From Thiobacillus sp. (GTDB lineage: Bacteria > Pseudomonadota > Gammaproteobacteria > Burkholderiales > Thiobacillaceae), in contig WGNC01000033.1 in assembly GCA_016124745.1 (NCBI GenBank), positions 1 to 53,304 of the forward strand: a stretch of DNA of 53,304 bases, given 5' to 3'. The stretch's first letter is position 1; each line of letters begins with the position of its first letter. Below are positions 41,929-50,016 of the stretch, one piece after another. A model generated the notes under the pieces. It was not told the origin of the DNA. It searched no databases and was given only the letters and a program-made list of their open reading frames with translations. The position numbers and the translations under genes are program-made.

Positions 41929-44850
41929 ATGAAACTCAAAACGTCTTTCGGATGGGTCCTTCCCTGCCTGACGCTGCTGACCGCTTCGCTGCAGGCAGCC
42001 GAACTGGCGCCGCCGCCTGCGGATACTGCTGCCGCCCCAGCCCCTGCCGCGCCAAATCCCGCAGCGCCTTCCGCGGCTGAGGCGCCGGCAACCGGCACCA
42101 CGACCACCGTAGCCGTCATCACGCCGCGCCTGTTCGGATTCAACTATTTCGAGGGCGGGGATAACGGCCAGATCAGTTACCTCGACCGCTACTACTACCT
42201 CGAGAGCTATGACGGTGACACCGACTCCGGTGTGTTTGCCGACTTCGATCTGGACATCACCACAAACGATGGCGAGCGCGACGTGTTCGTATTCGAGCGG
42301 CATGGCTTCGGCCAGAACAATGATCGCAACGTCGCCCGCTACAACAATGATTCGCTGACTGTCTACGGCACCTATTCCCGCTATCGCACGGCCACCGGCA
42401 GCATCGACTACCTGTTCAGCCCGGGGCAGGTTCCGGGCGGCACCGCGCCTTCCGATGGCGGCGGCAACGGCAATGGCAATGGCAATGGCAATGGCAATGG
42501 CAATGGCAATGGCAACGGCAATGGCAATGGCAATGGCAACGGCAATGGCAATGGCAATGGCAATGGCAATGGCAATGGCAACGGCAACGGCAATGGCAAT
42601 GGCAATGGCAATGGCAATGGCAATGGCACGGGCGGAGGTAACGGCAGCGGGAGCGGGAGCGGGAGCGGCAGTGGCAGTGGCAGTGGCAGTGGCAGTGGCA
42701 GTGGCAGTGGCAGTGGCAGTGGCAGTGGCAGTGGCAGTGGCAGTGGCACGGGCACGGGCACGGGCGGAGGTAACGGCAGTGGCAACGGCAACGGCGGTGG
42801 CAATGGCGGCGGCAATGGCAATGGCACGGGCAATGGCAACGGCACGGGCGGTGGCAACGGCACGGGCGGTGGCAACGGCACGGGCGGTGGCAACGGCACC
42901 GGCGGTGGCAACGGCACCGGCGGTGGCAACGGCAACGGCAACGGCACCGGCAATGGCACCGGCAATGGCAACGGCAATGGCAACGGCAATGGCAACGGCA
43001 ATGGCAATGGCAATGGCAATGGCAATGGCAATGGCAATGGCAATGGCAACGGCGGTGGCAATGGCGGCGGCAATGGCGGCGGCAATGGCAACGGCACGGG
43101 CGGTGGCAACGGCACGGGCGGTGGCAACGGCAACGGCACCGGCAGCGGCAACGGCACGGGCCCTTTCAGCGTGTTCAATGACGATGCCAACACCGACAGA
43201 TTCATCATCGATCGCAATACCTACAGCGCGGGCTTCAAGGTCAAGCCTTCGGCTCTGGGGGGATCGGCCACCGTGGCAGTGGACTACGAGGGTTACACGC
43301 GGGACGGCAACAAATTCGCGCCGTTCATGCTCAATGGCTTTGGCGGCGGCGGCGGCCCTGGCACCGGCGGCGGCGTCGGCAGCGCGCTGAACCCGGAACG
43401 CTGGCGCGGCATCAACCTCAATGTCGACGAATACATGAACCGCGTGGGCCTGACGCTGACCGCTTCGCCAAGACAGATGTTCGAGCTTGCCTATGAGGTG
43501 TCGTTCGAGGAGTTCGTTAGCGACGCGCCTGAAGTGCAGATGGAGCGTGACATCACGAATCCGAACGGGCTGCCGCTTCCGAACGTGACTTCACCGGTCG
43601 CCTCGCTTTTCTATGTTCCCGACACCCATCTGGTCAAACAGGGTCTGAAGCTCAGCAAGAATTTCAACGACCGCGTGATCGTCGCCGCGGGCTATGGCGC
43701 TTCATGGCTGAAACAGGACTCCTTCAGCCAGCTGGAAGTCGACAGCGGCCACAACCAGGGCCAGATCAATACCAGCAATGCCTATCTCACCGCCAACGGC
43801 ATCGTCACGCGGGACGTCTCGGTCGAAGGCTACATCAAGTATTACGACCACAAGAACGACTCGACCTACCCGGACGCGCTGATCAGCCCGAGCACCCTGG
43901 TGGGCCCACGCGTCGACAGCATCGAATCGCACGACTACGGGATTTCGGCCAACTGGCGTCCGGACGTGCTCGGTTCCAACCTGACCCTGGGCTGGCGTCA
44001 GCTCGACGTGCAGCGCGACCTGACCTGGGGCGCGACAGGACCGAGGAACATCCTGCCCCCGCAGTCGCTGTATCGTGACGACACCGAATCCAACGAGGCG
44101 TATCTGAAGTGGATCGCCCGCCCTGCGACGGGCTGGACCACCCGGCTGACCCCCTCGTATACCTGGGCAGACTCGACCGGTCTGGTGTCCGAGCCGGCAG
44201 ACGCATTCAAGATCAAGGCGATGGCGAGCTACGCCTCGCCGGATGGCTGGCTGGTGAGCGGTTTCTACGATTACAAGAACCTGAAGAACGGCAACAACAC
44301 GTTCACCGATGGCACTGGCATCGCAAACCCGCAGAGCTACAACCAGAATGTCGACAGCACCCTCAATTCTGCCGGCGTCAGCCTGAACGTCATGCCGCGC
44401 GACGACGTGAACGTCCAGACGAGTCTGTTCTGGGTGCAGAATGACTTTTCGAGCTACCTGTTCACGACCGATTTCCCACGCTGGAACCCGGCGGTGGCAT
44501 TCAACCCGGAGGACGTCTCGGATTACAAGGTCAATTCCTATGTCGTCAACCTGGGGGGCGACTGGCAGGCGTCGGACAAGCTCACGCTGAACGGCAGCTA
44601 CACCTGGACGAAATCCTCGGGCGACGTCGCCAGCGGCATTGTGTACACGCAGTTGCAGAATGCGACGGGCTCGGTCGACTCGGTCATCGACAACACCCTG
44701 CACACGCTGTCGCTCGGTGCGGAATACCTCATCAGCGACAAGACCACGCTGCGCGTCAACTACGTTTACGAATACTACGACGACAATGCCTACGACCGTC
44801 TGAACAGCGGCTACAACATGCTGGTGATCGGCGTGTCCTTCACGATGTGA
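41929..44850 (+). CDS. MtrB/PioB-family outer-membrane beta-barrel with a giant Gly-Asn/Gly-Ser/Gly-Thr insertion
   Basis: 973 residues. A signal peptide (about 1-24) is followed by an Ala/Pro-rich linker (25-63) and the first strands (RLFGFNYFEGGDNGQISYLD). Residues about 178-411 are almost wholly Gly-Asn, Gly-Ser and Gly-Thr dipeptides. The barrel then resumes: DRFIIDRNTYSAGFKVKPSA and alternating amphipathic strands to the C-terminus (YNMLVIGVSFTM). Without the insert the length (about 740) fits the family of decaheme-associated barrels. The mature part contains no cysteine, so the N-terminal CxxC of Shewanella MtrB is absent. It should form a sheath around the decaheme protein encoded immediately upstream. 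The insert follows the first ~110 mature residues and probably lies in a loop; whether outside or in the periplasm is unclear. Confidence 0.88.
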   Translation: MKLKTSFGWVLPCLTLLTASLQAAELAPPPADTAAAPAPAAPNPAAPSAAEAPATGTTTTVAVITPRLFGFNYFEGGDNGQISYLDRYYYLESYDGDTDSGVFADFDLDITTNDGERDVFVFERHGFGQNNDRNVARYNNDSLTVYGTYSRYRTATGSIDYLFSPGQVPGGTAPSDGGGNGNGNGNGNGNGNGNGNGNGNGNGNGNGNGNGNGNGNGNGNGNGNGNGNGNGNGTGGGNGSGSGSGSGSGSGSGSGSGSGSGSGSGSGSGSGSGTGTGTGGGNGSGNGNGGGNGGGNGNGTGNGNGTGGGNGTGGGNGTGGGNGTGGGNGTGGGNGNGNGTGNGTGNGNGNGNGNGNGNGNGNGNGNGNGNGNGNGGGNGGGNGGGNGNGTGGGNGTGGGNGNGTGSGNGTGPFSVFNDDANTDRFIIDRNTYSAGFKVKPSALGGSATVAVDYEGYTRDGNKFAPFMLNGFGGGGGPGTGGGVGSALNPERWRGINLNVDEYMNRVGLTLTASPRQMFELAYEVSFEEFVSDAPEVQMERDITNPNGLPLPNVTSPVASLFYVPDTHLVKQGLKLSKNFNDRVIVAAGYGASWLKQDSFSQLEVDSGHNQGQINTSNAYLTANGIVTRDVSVEGYIKYYDHKNDSTYPDALISPSTLVGPRVDSIESHDYGISANWRPDVLGSNLTLGWRQLDVQRDLTWGATGPRNILPPQSLYRDDTESNEAYLKWIARPATGWTTRLTPSYTWADSTGLVSEPADAFKIKAMASYASPDGWLVSGFYDYKNLKNGNNTFTDGTGIANPQSYNQNVDSTLNSAGVSLNVMPRDDVNVQTSLFWVQNDFSSYLFTTDFPRWNPAVAFNPEDVSDYKVNSYVVNLGGDWQASDKLTLNGSYTWTKSSGDVASGIVYTQLQNATGSVDSVIDNTLHTLSLGAEYLISDKTTLRVNYVYEYYDDNAYDRLNSGYNMLVIGVSFTM
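42457..43162 (+). repeat. Hexanucleotide simple-sequence repeat (GGCAAT/GGCAAC/GGCAGT) inside the barrel gene
   Basis: About 706 bp of mainly six-base units, arranged as blocks: GGCAAT/GGCAAC runs (42467-42627), GGCAGT (42667-42747), GGCACGGGCGGT and GGCACCGGCGGT mixes, then GGCAAT again (42965-43050). Because units are multiples of three, slippage changes the length of the protein insert without breaking the frame. Confidence 0.95.
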
Positions 44851-45368
44851 TCCTGCGCAGCCAGCCGGAGTCCCCTCCGCTGGCGCGCCCCTGCCGTCTC
44901 GCCATCACGCGCAGGACCATGCGCGCCTCGTTGTGGACAACCCCCCCTCGAAGGAGGAGGGATGGGGAGAGGGTGAGCCGTTGCGGAGCTTTGCCGCAAC
45001 GGCCTGATTTCGAGTCCCCTTTTCCCCGGCCCTCTCCCGCAGGGGAGAGGGAATCCCTGCCTGCGGACTTTGTCAGCACCCCAACGCGCATGATCATGCG
45101 CGCCTGGTTTACTGGTCTGGACTCCCTTTGAGTTGACGCAAGCCGCATCGATGCCGGCACCGGATTCCATCGCAGGAAACCGGACTGTCCAGGGTCGGGT
45201 CCCGCAATCCGGATGCGTGGCCGCGCACGCTGCCAAACGTCCATCCGCGGCTGCCAACGTTTCTGTCACAAACAGACACCGAATGAATCCGCCCGGAAAC
45301 ACGATTGATTCAGGACATGCGTATATTGATAGTGCCTTAAGACGTTTCTATAAACCAAAGGAGTTCTC
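44851..45368. other. Intergenic region after the barrel gene, with a hairpin-flanked repeat element
   Basis: About 518 bp. It holds repeat element A (44925-45085) between two similar palindromes; 45110-45340 shows nothing recognisable apart from AAAGGAG (45357-45363), the ribosome-binding site of the next gene. No supported ORF. Confidence 0.55.
44925..45085. mobile_element. Short non-autonomous element between duplicated palindromes (copy A)
   Basis: About 161 bp starting near TTGTGGACAACCCCCCCTC and ending GGACTTTGTCAGCACC. Internal complementary blocks include GGGGAGAGGG and CCCTCTCCCGCAGGGGAGAG. It lies between GCGCAGGACCATGCGC (44909-44924) and GCGCATGATCATGCGC (45086-45101), which differ at two bases and are followed by the same GCCT, as if the target palindrome was duplicated. 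Copy B is at 46629-46792. Confidence 0.7.
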
Positions 45369-45686
45369 ATGAACAAAGTTCTATTCGCAAGTGCGATTCT
45401 GGTTGCAGCCCTTTCCAGCGGCGGCGTGATGGCAGGCGGCGGTTCAGGCGGCAAAGGTGGCGGTTCGAGCGGCATGCAGGGTAGCGGCCAGATGATGCAG
45501 CATAGGAATGGCTCGGCTGCAGGCCAGTCCAGCGGTTCTTCCTGGAAGTATCAGGAGCAGGAGAAGTTGCGCGTCGAGGATCAGGAACGGTTGCGCCTTG
45601 AGCAGCATGATGGCGCCAAGCAAATGCAGGGTGACCATGACGCGACGAAGACCCGAACCCAGGATCGCCAGCAAATCCAGTACTGA
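45369..45686 (+). CDS. Small exported Gly/Ser- and Gln/Glu-rich protein of unknown function
   Basis: 105 residues; ATG 45369 with AAAGGAG six bases upstream. A signal peptide is clear (NKVLFASAILVAALSSGGVMA, cleavage after residue 22). The mature part is a Gly/Ser-rich stretch (about 23-58) followed by a highly charged segment rich in Gln, Glu, Arg and Asp (EQEKLRVEDQERLRLEQHDG). No domain recognised. It stands alone between repeat elements; its own promoter must lie in 45102-45350. Confidence 0.65.
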   Translation: MNKVLFASAILVAALSSGGVMAGGGSGGKGGGSSGMQGSGQMMQHRNGSAAGQSSGSSWKYQEQEKLRVEDQERLRLEQHDGAKQMQGDHDATKTRTQDRQQIQY

Positions 45687-45751
45687 AGCGGCCCGCAGAA
45701 ATGATGCGCGGACGTCATGCCTCTCGATGCGAGGGGTATATGCAATCGTTA

Positions 45752-45933
45752 AGGAGACGCTGATTTATTCCGTTCGTGGTGAGCCTGTCGAACCATGGAC
45801 GGAATAATTCTGAATAGAATCAGCTCTCTAAAAAAATGTCCCCTTCGTCAAGCTCAGGACAGGCGTCGACAAGGCTCTCCTGAGCGTAGCCGAAGGGCTC
45901 AGGGCGAACGGACTTATTTAATCAGCGCTTCCC
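45752..45933. mobile_element. 182-bp miniature inverted-repeat element
   Basis: Left end AGGAGACGCTGATT and right end AATCAGCGCTTCCC match the ends of the 130-bp element at 15732 (11 of 14 and 14 of 14). TA flanks both sides (45750-45751, 45934-45935). The interior has several copies of TTCGTGGTGAGCCTGTCGAA-like and TCAAGCTCAGGACAGG-like motifs. Its right end abuts AAAGGAG, the ribosome-binding site of the DUF2202 gene, so it has replaced or displaced that gene's upstream region. Confidence 0.8.
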
Positions 45934-45948
45934 TAAAGGAGATTTGAA

Positions 45949-46569
45949 TTGATCGCTAATAAACTATCCGCCGTGCTTGCCGCGGTATTGCTCACCCTAA
46001 GCGCTCCAGGCTTCGCTGCCAAGACTTCGACCAGCACCTCGACAAACCTTACGACCGCGGAGGCTGCGGACCTGACCTTCATGCGCGAGGAAGAGAAACT
46101 GGCGCGCGACACCTATCTGGTGCTGGGCGACACCTGGAAGTTGACCGTGTTTTCCAACATCGCCAGTTCCGAGCAGCGCCACATGGACGCCATTCTGGGC
46201 TTGCTGCAGAAGTATCGCCTGCCGGATCCGGCCACCAGCACGCTCATCGGCGAATTCAGCAATCCCGAGTTGCAGTCGCTTTATAACGCGCTCATCGCCA
46301 AGGGGATGCAGTCCGACCTTGAGGCGCTGATGGTGGGCGGCCTCATCGAGGAAACCGACATGGAGGACATCCAAGCCGCGATCGACCGGTCGCAGCACCC
46401 CGATGTCGTCGCCGTCTTCGAGAACCTCATGTGCGGCTCGCGCAACCATCTGCGCGGCTTTGCCGCCAACCTCGAAGCATTCACGGGGCAGCCCTATAGC
46501 GCGCAGGTTCTGGAACAGGGCGCGGTCGATGAAATCCTGGCGACCCCGCTGGAAAACTGCGGGGAGTAA
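45949..46569 (+). CDS. Exported DUF2202 (ferritin-like) protein
   Basis: 206 residues from a TTG at 45949 preceded by AAAGGAGA nine bases upstream; no ATG fits the signal peptide (IANKLSAVLAAVLLTLSAPGFAA). The mature protein is mostly helical with DUF2202 features: LTFMREEEKLARDTYLVLG (about residue 44), IASSEQRHMDAILGLL (about 68), and LMCGSRNHLRGF (about 162). The Glu and Glu-x-x-His residues resemble a ferritin-like di-metal site, suggesting metal or oxygen chemistry in the periplasm, but no activity is established. A miniature element ends 15 bases before the start and a split terminator follows. Confidence 0.85.
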   Translation: MIANKLSAVLAAVLLTLSAPGFAAKTSTSTSTNLTTAEAADLTFMREEEKLARDTYLVLGDTWKLTVFSNIASSEQRHMDAILGLLQKYRLPDPATSTLIGEFSNPELQSLYNALIAKGMQSDLEALMVGGLIEETDMEDIQAAIDRSQHPDVVAVFENLMCGSRNHLRGFAANLEAFTGQPYSAQVLEQGAVDEILATPLENCGE

Positions 46570-46600
46570 ACAACGGTCGGCGGGCAGTTCGCGCTAAGCA

Positions 46601-46628
46601 TCAAACAAAGGGGGGCATCGATGCCCCC
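46601..46628 (-). terminator. Left half of a split bidirectional terminator (serves the minus strand)
   Basis: The perfect palindrome GGGGGCATCGATGCCCCC (46611-46628), read on the minus strand, is followed by CTTTGTTTG, giving a T-rich tail for transcripts coming from trpE. On the plus strand the following bases are not T-rich. Confidence 0.6.
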
Positions 46629-46792
46629 TCAGGCCGTTGACAAACCCCCTCCCCCTTGATGGGGGAGGGTTGGGGAGAGGGTGCGCAGTTGCGGGGCTTT
46701 ATCGTAACTGCCTGATTTTAAAAGCCCCCTCTCCCTAGCCCTCTCCCGCAAGGGGAGAGGGAATCACCCGTTGTGGACTTTGTCAGCACGCT
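46629..46792. mobile_element. Short non-autonomous element between duplicated terminator hairpins (copy B)
   Basis: About 164 bp, similar throughout to 44925-45085: near its left end GTTGACAAACCCCC, near its right end GTTGTGGACTTTGTCAGCAC, inside TTGGGGAGAGGGTG and CCCTCTCCCGCAAGGGGAGA. GTTGACAAA and TTTGTCAGC give imperfect terminal inverted repeats. It is flanked by two identical 18-bp palindromes, so insertion seems to have duplicated the target hairpin. No coding capacity. Confidence 0.78.
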
Positions 46793-46816
46793 GGGGGCAT
46801 CGATGCCCCCTTTTTT
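46793..46816 (+). terminator. Right half of a split bidirectional terminator (serves the plus strand)
   Basis: GGGGGCATCGATGCCCCC (46793-46810) followed by TTTTTTAT is a strong rho-independent terminator for the DUF2202 gene. It is identical to the palindrome at 46611-46628; together they frame element B. Confidence 0.85.
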
Positions 46817-46848
46817 ATATTGGGTGTGAGCTTGTTGCTCTTTGCGAC

Positions 46849-48303
46849 TCAGGTCTGCAGCATCTCCGCCGCGCGCACGATCGCGAGCGCCTTGTTGTGG
46901 GTTTCGGTCCACTCGTTGTCGGGCACCGAATCGGCGACGATGCCGGCGCCGGCCTGGACGAACAGGGTCTGGTCCTTGACCACGGCGGTACGGATCGCGA
47001 TCGCCAGGTCCATGTCGCCGTTGAATCCGAGATAGCCGACCGCACCGGCATAGATCCCGCGCTTGCTCGGCTCGAGTTCGTCGATGATTTCCATCGCCCG
47101 CACCTTGGGCGCGCCGGACACGGTGCCGGCCGGGAAACTGGCGCGCAGCACGTCGAGCGCGGACAGGCCCGGCTTCAGCCTGCCTTCGACGTTGGACACG
47201 ATGTGCATGACGTGCGAATAGCGCTCGATCAGCATGTGCTCGGTGACCTTGACGCTGCCGGTGACGGCGACGCGGCCAGTGTCGTTGCGCCCCAGATCGA
47301 GCAGCTGCAGGTGCTCGGCGCATTCCTTGGGATCGGCGAGAAGTTCCTCGGCCAGGCGCTGGTCGTCCTCGCGCGTGAGCCCGCGCGGGCGGGTGCCGGC
47401 GATCGGGCGCAGGGTGACGGTGTCGCCCTCCAGCCGCACCAGGATTTCAGGCGAGGAGCCGACCACGTGGAAGCCGCCCATGTCGTAATAGAACATGTAG
47501 GGCGAAGGGTTGAGGCTGCGCAGCGCGCGGTACAGCGACAGCGGCGAGGCGTTGAACGGCCGCGTCATGCGCTGCGACAGCACCACCTGCATGATGTCGC
47601 CGGCGGCGATGTAGTCCTTGGCCTTCTGCACCGCGGCCTTGAATTCGGCCTCGCCGAACTCGGACTGTGGCGCGTCCGGCGCCACCATGGGCTCAGCCGG
47701 CAGCCGCACCTGCGTCTGCAGCTGCTCGGCCAGGGCCTGCAGGCGCAGGTGGCCCTGGGTATAGGCGTCGGCCTGCATCGGGTCGGCGTGGGTGATGAGG
47801 TAGAGCTTGCCGGCGAGGTTGTCGAACACCGCCAGTTCTTCGGTCAGCATCAGCAGGATGTCGGGCGTGTGCAGGACGTCGTCCTTGCGCTTCGCCGAAA
47901 GGCGCTTTTCGATATAGCGGATGGTGTCGTAGCCGAAATAGCCGGCCAGTCCGCCGGTAAAGCGCGGCAACCGGGCCAGTGGCGCCGCCTTGAAGCGCGC
48001 CTGGAAATCGGCGATGAAGGCGAGCGGGTCAGGCAGGTTGTGTTCCTCGACCACCTCGCCGTCGGTTTCCACCGTCAGCAGGTGGTTGCGCACCCGCAGC
48101 ACCGTGCGCGCCGGCAGGCCGATGAAGGAATAGCGGCCGAAGCGTTCGCCGCCGACCACCGATTCCAGCAGGTAGGAATACGGCGCGTTGGCGAGCTTGA
48201 TGTAGACCGACAGCGGGGTTTCCAGATCGGCCGGCAGTTCGCGCACCAGCGGGATGCGATTGAAGCCCTGGCGGGCGAGTGCGAAGAAGTCTTGTTCAGT
48301 CAT
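46849..48303 (-). CDS. trpE: Anthranilate synthase component I
   Basis: 484 residues, full length. It converts chorismate to anthranilate with ammonia from TrpG, the first step of tryptophan synthesis. The feedback-inhibition motif LLES is present ([19 protein letters not shown], about residue 44). The chorismate-binding domain is complete: [20 protein letters not shown] (about 325), [30 protein letters not shown] (about 405), and [14 protein letters not shown]. It follows gph and rpe on the same strand, a common betaproteobacterial order, but the usual trpG-trpD-trpC are not downstream; the region past its stop is a repeat-split terminator and an opposite-strand gene. A repeat lies between gph and trpE, so they may not share one transcript. 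Confidence 0.96.
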   Translation of the reverse strand: MTEQDFFALARQGFNRIPLVRELPADLETPLSVYIKLANAPYSYLLESVVGGERFGRYSFIGLPARTVLRVRNHLLTVETDGEVVEEHNLPDPLAFIADFQARFKAAPLARLPRFTGGLAGYFGYDTIRYIEKRLSAKRKDDVLHTPDILLMLTEELAVFDNLAGKLYLITHADPMQADAYTQGHLRLQALAEQLQTQVRLPAEPMVAPDAPQSEFGEAEFKAAVQKAKDYIAAGDIMQVVLSQRMTRPFNASPLSLYRALRSLNPSPYMFYYDMGGFHVVGSSPEILVRLEGDTVTLRPIAGTRPRGLTREDDQRLAEELLADPKECAEHLQLLDLGRNDTGRVAVTGSVKVTEHMLIERYSHVMHIVSNVEGRLKPGLSALDVLRASFPAGTVSGAPKVRAMEIIDELEPSKRGIYAGAVGYLGFNGDMDLAIAIRTAVVKDQTLFVQAGAGIVADSVPDNEWTETHNKALAIVRAAEMLQT

Positions 48304-48424
48304 GGCAGGATTCAGGGGTCAGGATTCAGGCATCAGGGAAGGTCGCTTCGCGCCTTGATTCAGGTCGAGCGTGGCCATCGGCCACACCATCCCTGGCCCC
48401 TGAATCCTGAATCCTGACCCCTCA
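48304..48424. repeat. Palindromic dispersed repeat, copy 1 (between trpE and gph)
   Basis: About 120 bp with CAGGATTCAGGGGTCAGGAT on the left and its near complement CCTGAATCCTGAATCCTGAC on the right; the interior includes GCTTCGCGCCTTGATTCAGG and GGCCATCGGCC. It is an inverted relative of 49111-49232. The transcript can fold into a long hairpin upstream of trpE. Confidence 0.8.
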
Positions 48425-48427
48425 TCA

Positions 48428-49108
48428 TTACGCCTTCACCACCATCTTCGCCGCCTCGACCAGGCTCGGCACCACCGCATCGAGGTCGAGTTCGGCGACC
48501 GGCCGGCCACGGTTGTAGCCATAGGGCACGCAGAACACGGGACTCCCCGCCGCGCGCGCGGCCTGAGTGTCGTTGAGCGAATCGCCGATCAGCAGCAGTT
48601 CGGCGGGCGCAACCTTGAACACCTCACAGGCGTGCAGCAGCGGCAGCGGATCGGGCTTGCGCTTGGGCAACGAATCGCCGGACAGGATCAGCTCGAAATA
48701 ATCGAAGAGGCCGGTGTCCTTCAGCAGCGGATGAGTGAACGCTGCGGCCTTGTTGGTGATGCAGGCCACGTGCAGCCCCATCGCCCTGAACGCGTCCAGT
48801 CCCTCGACCACGCCCGGGAACGGGCGCGAATGCAGCGAGACGTGTTCGCCATAGTGCTTCTGGTAGGAGGCGATGGCCTGCTCGAACAGTTGCGCATCGG
48901 GCTCGGCATCCATCTCGCCGGTCAGCACGCGCTTGACCAGCCGCGACACGCCGTTACCGATGTAGGTGGAAATCGTGGCCAGCGACGGACAGGGCTGGCC
49001 CAACTCGGCCATCATGAGTTCGGCGGCATGGGCGAGGTCGGGCGCGGTATCGAGCAGCGTGCCGTCGAGATCGATGACGACGGCCTTGATGTGAAGGGGG
49101 AAGTTCAT
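48428..49108 (-). CDS. gph: Phosphoglycolate phosphatase
   Basis: 226 residues. HAD-superfamily hydrolase removing phosphate from 2-phosphoglycolate. Motif I VVIDLDGTLLDTAPDLAHA (nucleophile Asp near residue 13), motif II TNK (about 118), motif III Lys in LPKRKPDP (about 150), and motif IV GDSLNDTQAARAAG (about 173) are all present, with the four-helix cap between motif I and II typical of the Gph subclass. In betaproteobacteria it commonly stands between rpe and trpE, as here. Small palindromic repeats lie on both sides. Confidence 0.93.
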   Translation of the reverse strand: MNFPLHIKAVVIDLDGTLLDTAPDLAHAAELMMAELGQPCPSLATISTYIGNGVSRLVKRVLTGEMDAEPDAQLFEQAIASYQKHYGEHVSLHSRPFPGVVEGLDAFRAMGLHVACITNKAAAFTHPLLKDTGLFDYFELILSGDSLPKRKPDPLPLLHACEVFKVAPAELLLIGDSLNDTQAARAAGSPVFCVPYGYNRGRPVAELDLDAVVPSLVEAAKMVVKA

Positions 49109-49110
49109 TT

Positions 49111-49232
49111 TTTCCAGGGATCAGGATTCAGGGATCAGGATTCAGGGAAGGTGCGGCCCATGGCCGCGCTCTGATTCAAAGGCGCGAAGCACAAAGCCCC
49201 CTAGCCCCTGACCCCTGAATCCTGACCCCTAT
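49111..49232. repeat. Palindromic dispersed repeat, copy 2 (between gph and rpe)
   Basis: About 122 bp with ATCAGGATTCAGGGATCAGG at one end and CCCCTGAATCCTGACCCCT at the other. The interior GGCCCATGGCCGCGCTCTGA and AAAGGCGCGAAGC matches copy 1 in reverse complement, so the two copies are inverted with respect to each other around gph. Confidence 0.8.
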
Positions 49233-49236
49233 GTTT

Positions 49237-49920
49237 TTAAACCTTCGCCAATTCCGCGCGCATGGCGGCGATGATGCTGTTGTAGCGCTGCGGGTCGCTG
49301 TCCTTGGCGGCGCCGAACACGGCCGAGCCGGCGACGAAGGTATCGACCCCGGCACGAGCCACGTCGGCGATGTTGGCGGGACCGACGCCGCCGTCGATCT
49401 CGATCTCGACCTTGAGTCCGCGGTCGTCGATCATCTTGCGCACGGCGCGCGCCTTGTCGAGCACGTAGGGGATGAACTTCTGGCCGCCGAAGCCGGGGTT
49501 GACCGACATCAGCAGCACCATGTCGAGCTTGTCCAGCGTGTATTCCAGCACGTCGAGCGGCGTGGCCGGATTGAATACCAGGCCGGCCTTGCAGCCGTTT
49601 TCCTTGATCAGGCCGATGGTGCGGTCGACGTGCTCGGACGCTTCCGGGTGGAAGGTGATGTAGGTGGCGCCGGCCTTGGCGAAGTCGGGGATGATGCGGT
49701 CGACCGGCTTGACCATCAGGTGCACGTCGATCGGCGCGGTGACGCCATGCTTGCGCAGCGCCTCGCACACCAGCGGACCGATGGTCAGGTTGGGCACGTA
49801 GTGGTTGTCCATCACGTCGAAGTGGACGATGTCGGCGCCGGAGGCGAGCACGTTGTCGACTTCCTCGCCCAGCTTGGCAAAGTTGGCGGACAGGATGGAC
49901 GGGGCGATGCGGTAAGTCAT
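49237..49920 (-). CDS. rpe: Ribulose-phosphate 3-epimerase
   Basis: 227 residues, full length TIM barrel. It interconverts ribulose 5-phosphate and xylulose 5-phosphate in the pentose phosphate and Calvin cycles. Visible motifs: [17 protein letters not shown] at the N-terminus, [18 protein letters not shown] (metal His and catalytic Asp, about residue 33), [14 protein letters not shown] (about 140), and [20 protein letters not shown] (about 174) with the second catalytic Asp. First gene of the rpe-gph-trpE run, divergent from apaG. Confidence 0.96.
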   Translation of the reverse strand: MTYRIAPSILSANFAKLGEEVDNVLASGADIVHFDVMDNHYVPNLTIGPLVCEALRKHGVTAPIDVHLMVKPVDRIIPDFAKAGATYITFHPEASEHVDRTIGLIKENGCKAGLVFNPATPLDVLEYTLDKLDMVLLMSVNPGFGGQKFIPYVLDKARAVRKMIDDRGLKVEIEIDGGVGPANIADVARAGVDTFVAGSAVFGAAKDSDPQRYNSIIAAMRAELAKV

Positions 49921-50016
49921 GGGAAGCTCCGGAGAAATTTGAAAAACCCGGCCATTTTACCAGCCCGACGCGTCATTGCGTTACACTCGCCTGATTCCAT
50001 CACGTCGAGCAAACCC

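Noticed and set aside
42408..43217. Long open frame opposite the Gly-Asn repeat, encoding poly-(Pro-Leu)
   Set aside because: It is the complement of a hexanucleotide repeat that contains no stop in several frames; no start signal or domain, and the plus-strand barrel is clearly real.
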